Assembly: GCA_040218415.1 (NCBI GenBank)
Contig: JAVJRN010000059.1
Coordinates: forward strand, 1 to 64,000
Source of the DNA: JAVJRN01 sp040218415
GTDB taxonomy: Bacteria > Bacteroidota > Bacteroidia > Cytophagales > Cyclobacteriaceae
Reading direction: 5' to 3'
DNA length: 64,000 nucleotides
In this document: positions 61,421 through 64,000 of the stretch, in pieces
Numbering within the stretch: position 1 is the first letter of the stretch
Layout of the letters: each line of letters starts with the position of its first letter
Notes under the pieces: generated by a model
The model's database searches: none
What the model saw: only the letters and a program-made list of their open reading frames with translations
What the model was told of the DNA's origin: nothing
Translations under genes and position numbers: made by a program

Positions 61421-63607
61421 ATGCAATTAGAACAAGATTTATCAATCCAACTCAAAGAGTCACTCAAGAAAGTCTTCGGATACGATAATTTCCGAGGTAA
61501 TCAAGAAGAGATCATTCATCATATTATGAATGGTAACGATACTTTCGTGATCATGCCTACAGGTGCGGGTAAGTCCATGTGTTACCAACTACCTGCTATC
61601 AATCAGCCAGGAACGGCGATTGTAATTTCCCCATTGATCGCTTTGATGAAAAATCAAGTTGATCAAATGAATGCTGTGGGAATAAATGCAAAATTTCTAA
61701 ACTCCACGTTGAACAAGGGCGAGATCACTCGAGTGAAAAAACAAACCCTGGCTGGTGAGGTAAAGTTGCTTTACGTAGCACCTGAATCCTTGACAAAGCC
61801 GGATAATGTTAACTTTTTAAAGCAGGCGGAGATTTCTTTTGTGGCTGTAGATGAGGCGCATTGTATTTCAGAGTGGGGACATGACTTTCGACCGGAGTAC
61901 AGAAGAATTAAGAGCATCATTGGTGAGTTAGGAAATATTCCAATCATCGCACTTACAGCTACTGCCACTCCTAAAGTGCAGATAGATATTTTAAAAAACC
62001 TTGGAATCGAAGGAGCCAATAAATTTCAGTCTTCATTCAATAGAACCAATTTGCTTTATCAGGTAAAACCGAAGAAGCAAGCTAAAAAACATTTGGTTAG
62101 GGTAGTTAAAGACCACAAAAATGAGTCTGGCGTTGTTTATTGTTTGAGTAGAAAAAAGGTTGAGGAAATAGCGGAGTTTTTAAGAGTCAATGGAGTCAAA
62201 GTGGCACCATACCATGCAGGCTTGGATTCTTCTGTAAGAATGAAAAATCAAGATGCATTTTTGAATGAAGATGTTGATGTAATTGTAGCAACAATCGCCT
62301 TCGGTATGGGTATTGACAAGCCAGATGTAAGGTTTGTAGTGCACTACGATGTGCCTAAATCAATAGAAGGCTATTACCAAGAAACTGGCAGAGCGGGTCG
62401 AGATGGCTTGACTGGCACTTGCGTCATGTTTTATAGTTTCAACGATATTACAAAGCTGGAAAAATTCAGTAAAGATAAACCTGTAACCGAACGAGAAAAC
62501 GCCAGGTTGCTCCTTGAAGAAATGACTGCTTATGCCGAATCAGCTGTTTGCCGGAGAAGGCAATTGCTACATTATTTCGGTGAAGAATACGACAAAGAAA
62601 ATTGTGAAAAATGTGACAACTGTCTGAATGCCAGAACCAAGTTTGATGGCACACAATATGCAAAAACAGCCATCAAAGCAACGCTTCAAACTGGGGAAAG
62701 ATTTAATATAGGTCATATTTCGGATTTTATCACAGGAAAAAAATCGAGTCATATTGTGAGTTATGGTCATGATAAGTTGGATGGCTTTGCAGAAGGAAAT
62801 GATCAAACCGAATCATTTTGGAAATCGGTGATTCGTCAAACGATGTTAAAAGATTTGCTTTCCAAGGATATTGAAAACCCCGGCGTATTCAAGGTGTCTG
62901 AAAAAGGCAAGCAATTTTTGAACGATCCTTTTCACATTGATTTCTTTGAAGATCACCAATACGACACTATCGGGGAAGAGGAAGAGATTGAAAAAGAAAC
63001 GGTCAATACGAAAGCCTACGATAAAGTGCTTTTTGATATGATCAAACATCTTCGTAAAAAGGTGGCTGATCAGAAAGATGTACCTCCATATGTCATTTTT
63101 CAAGAGCCTTCCATGGAAGAAATGGCAACATTGTATCCTACCAGTATTGATGACTTGATCAAAATTGTAGGGATTGGAGAAAGCAAAGCCAAAAAATTCG
63201 GTAAACCGTTCCTTGATTTGATCAATAAGTATGTAGATGACAATGACATCATCACCGCTTCTGATGTACTCGTAAAATCCTCGGGTGCTAAGTCTAAGAA
63301 CAAAATTTTTATCATTCAACAAATAGACAAGCAGATTGACTTGGATGATATAGCGGAAGCCAAAAACATGAAATACGAAGACCTGCTAACTGAAATAGAG
63401 GTCATATGCTTCGGTGGAACCAAACTAAATTTGGACTATTATATTGACCATGTATTGGATGACGATCGTCAGGATGATTTATATGATTACTTTCTCAATG
63501 CAGAAACAGACAATATGACGGTTGCTATGGACGAACTGGGGGAATATTACTCAGAAGATGAAGTGCGACTTATGCGAATCAAATTTATGTCTGAGTACGC
63601 CCATTGA
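61421..63607 (+). CDS. recQ: ATP-dependent DNA helicase RecQ
   Basis: A 728-residue RecQ. The helicase core has GYDNFRGNQEEIIHHIM (motif 0), Walker A VIMPTGAGKSMCYQLPA (about residue 47), DEAH in VAVDEAHCISEWGHDFRPEY, ALTATATPKVQ and motif VI QETGRAGRDGL. A zinc site CEKCDNCLN, a winged-helix RQC region and a C-terminal HRDC-like segment (LIKIVGIGESKAKKFGK) follow. It has a longer tail than E. coli RecQ (about 610 residues), as usual for Bacteroidota. It unwinds recombination intermediates and stalled forks. Confidence 0.95.
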   Translation: MQLEQDLSIQLKESLKKVFGYDNFRGNQEEIIHHIMNGNDTFVIMPTGAGKSMCYQLPAINQPGTAIVISPLIALMKNQVDQMNAVGINAKFLNSTLNKGEITRVKKQTLAGEVKLLYVAPESLTKPDNVNFLKQAEISFVAVDEAHCISEWGHDFRPEYRRIKSIIGELGNIPIIALTATATPKVQIDILKNLGIEGANKFQSSFNRTNLLYQVKPKKQAKKHLVRVVKDHKNESGVVYCLSRKKVEEIAEFLRVNGVKVAPYHAGLDSSVRMKNQDAFLNEDVDVIVATIAFGMGIDKPDVRFVVHYDVPKSIEGYYQETGRAGRDGLTGTCVMFYSFNDITKLEKFSKDKPVTERENARLLLEEMTAYAESAVCRRRQLLHYFGEEYDKENCEKCDNCLNARTKFDGTQYAKTAIKATLQTGERFNIGHISDFITGKKSSHIVSYGHDKLDGFAEGNDQTESFWKSVIRQTMLKDLLSKDIENPGVFKVSEKGKQFLNDPFHIDFFEDHQYDTIGEEEEIEKETVNTKAYDKVLFDMIKHLRKKVADQKDVPPYVIFQEPSMEEMATLYPTSIDDLIKIVGIGESKAKKFGKPFLDLINKYVDDNDIITASDVLVKSSGAKSKNKIFIIQQIDKQIDLDDIAEAKNMKYEDLLTEIEVICFGGTKLNLDYYIDHVLDDDRQDDLYDYFLNAETDNMTVAMDELGEYYSEDEVRLMRIKFMSEYAH

Positions 63608-63844
63608 TTGAAAAACAAAAAAAACGGGTCTCGTCAAATGTGTTTTGTTTTATCTCACTGGCATGCGACATATTCATTGTCGATTGTTCATTTTAACAAC
63701 GATGAGGAATCGTAAAAGAGGCTTTTCTGCAAGTAATTCCAATTTTCACTGTATTCTTCCTTGATTCTGGGAAGTGGCAATCAGTTTTGTTACGTGAAAT
63801 CCTGCTAATATTGCGCTAAAAAATTTACTTAAATCTTCAATAAA

Positions 63845-64000
63845 ATGAACGTATTAGTTCTTGGTAGCGGTGGACGAGAGCACGCATTGGCGTGGAAAAT
63901 TAGACAAAGTGACTCTTGCGAGCGCCTATTTGTAGCTCCTGGAAACGGAGGCACTCATGAGGTTGCCGAAAATATTCCGCTAGATATTAAAGATTTTGAT
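63845..64000 (+). CDS. purD: phosphoribosylamine-glycine ligase, 5' part (runs off the window)
   Basis: The first 52 codons are present: MNVLVLGSGGREHALAWKIR, then LFVAPGNGGTHEVAEN. This is the standard N-terminus of PurD (GARS), with the GSGGREHAL and PGN-G motifs of the ATP-grasp enzyme of purine synthesis. The rest lies beyond the window. It starts at ATG 63845 with the A-rich leader usual here. The 237-bp gap after recQ shows no obvious gene. Confidence 0.95.
   Translation, partial: MNVLVLGSGGREHALAWKIRQSDSCERLFVAPGNGGTHEVAENIPLDIKDFD

Overview
The window looks like chromosomal DNA from a low-GC member of the Bacteroidota, probably a Cytophagales-type marine or freshwater bacterium. Pointers are a GWxTD-domain protein, A-rich leaders with weak Shine-Dalgarno sequences, Bacteroidota-type REP transposase remnants, very large PAS sensor kinases and a DUF1987/SiaC protein. 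No rRNA or replication origin is visible. Two intact tRNA genes are present (Asn-GUU, Ala-GGC).

Layout. (1) 1-4.7 kb: a dead REP-associated transposase remnant with its hairpins, then a carboxypeptidase-regulatory-like surface protein, an ArsR regulator, a YjjG-type HAD phosphatase and delta-1-pyrroline-5-carboxylate dehydrogenase. (2) 5.3-15.1 kb: signal transduction, with a 2152-residue multi-PAS/GAF kinase of the HisKA_2 class, a CheY-like receiver, a REC-only NarL-like receiver on the other strand, and a HisKA_3 kinase with its NarL/LuxR regulator. (3) 15.9-22.9 kb: a 13-gene gas vesicle cluster: gvpK, gvpA followed by a strong terminator, a disordered protein with a GvpC-like tail, gvpN, a GvpV-like protein, gvpO, gvpJ, an ArsA/Get3-like ATPase, three gvpF/L-type genes, gvpG and a second gvpA-family minor gene. 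An alpha/beta-hydrolase-fold protein without its nucleophile follows. (4) 36.4-24.3 kb, minus strand: one apparent six-gene operon built around a SiaC-like phosphoprotein, two membrane histidine kinases (one of about 2430 residues with seven near-identical LOV-like PAS repeats), a REC-PP2C phosphatase, a REC protein whose PP2C domain has decayed to a pseudophosphatase, and a small unknown protein. (5) 36.9-45 kb: tRNA-Asn with a 104-bp tandem repeat, then housekeeping genes (Hsp20, HtrA/Deg protease, an ALDH7 dehydrogenase, a GreA-C-like protein, a P-loop kinase, an ABC exporter and a lipoprotein). (6) 45.0-53.5 kb: a defence island beside tRNA-Ala, consisting of a type I restriction-modification operon whose hsdR gene was split. 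A three-gene toxin/antitoxin/SecB-like-chaperone cassette lies between hsdS and the intact hsdR, and a 122-bp hsdR 5' copy is left upstream. (7) 53.6-64 kb: arrestin-like pair, NlpC/P60 hydrolase, asparagine synthetase, Dps, a methyltransferase, GWxTD protein with RlmB, a mannose-1-phosphate guanylyltransferase, RecQ, and the start of purD.

How it fits together. The gas vesicle cluster is bracketed on both sides by PAS-rich kinases, single-domain receivers and a partner-switch module. A reasonable inference, not shown by the sequence alone, is that buoyancy is under elaborate environmental control. The most unusual parts are the nested defence cassette (TAC inside type I RM), the Get3-like ATPase in the gas vesicle operon, the transcription terminator directly after gvpA, and the SiaC-type operon with an active and a decayed phosphatase.
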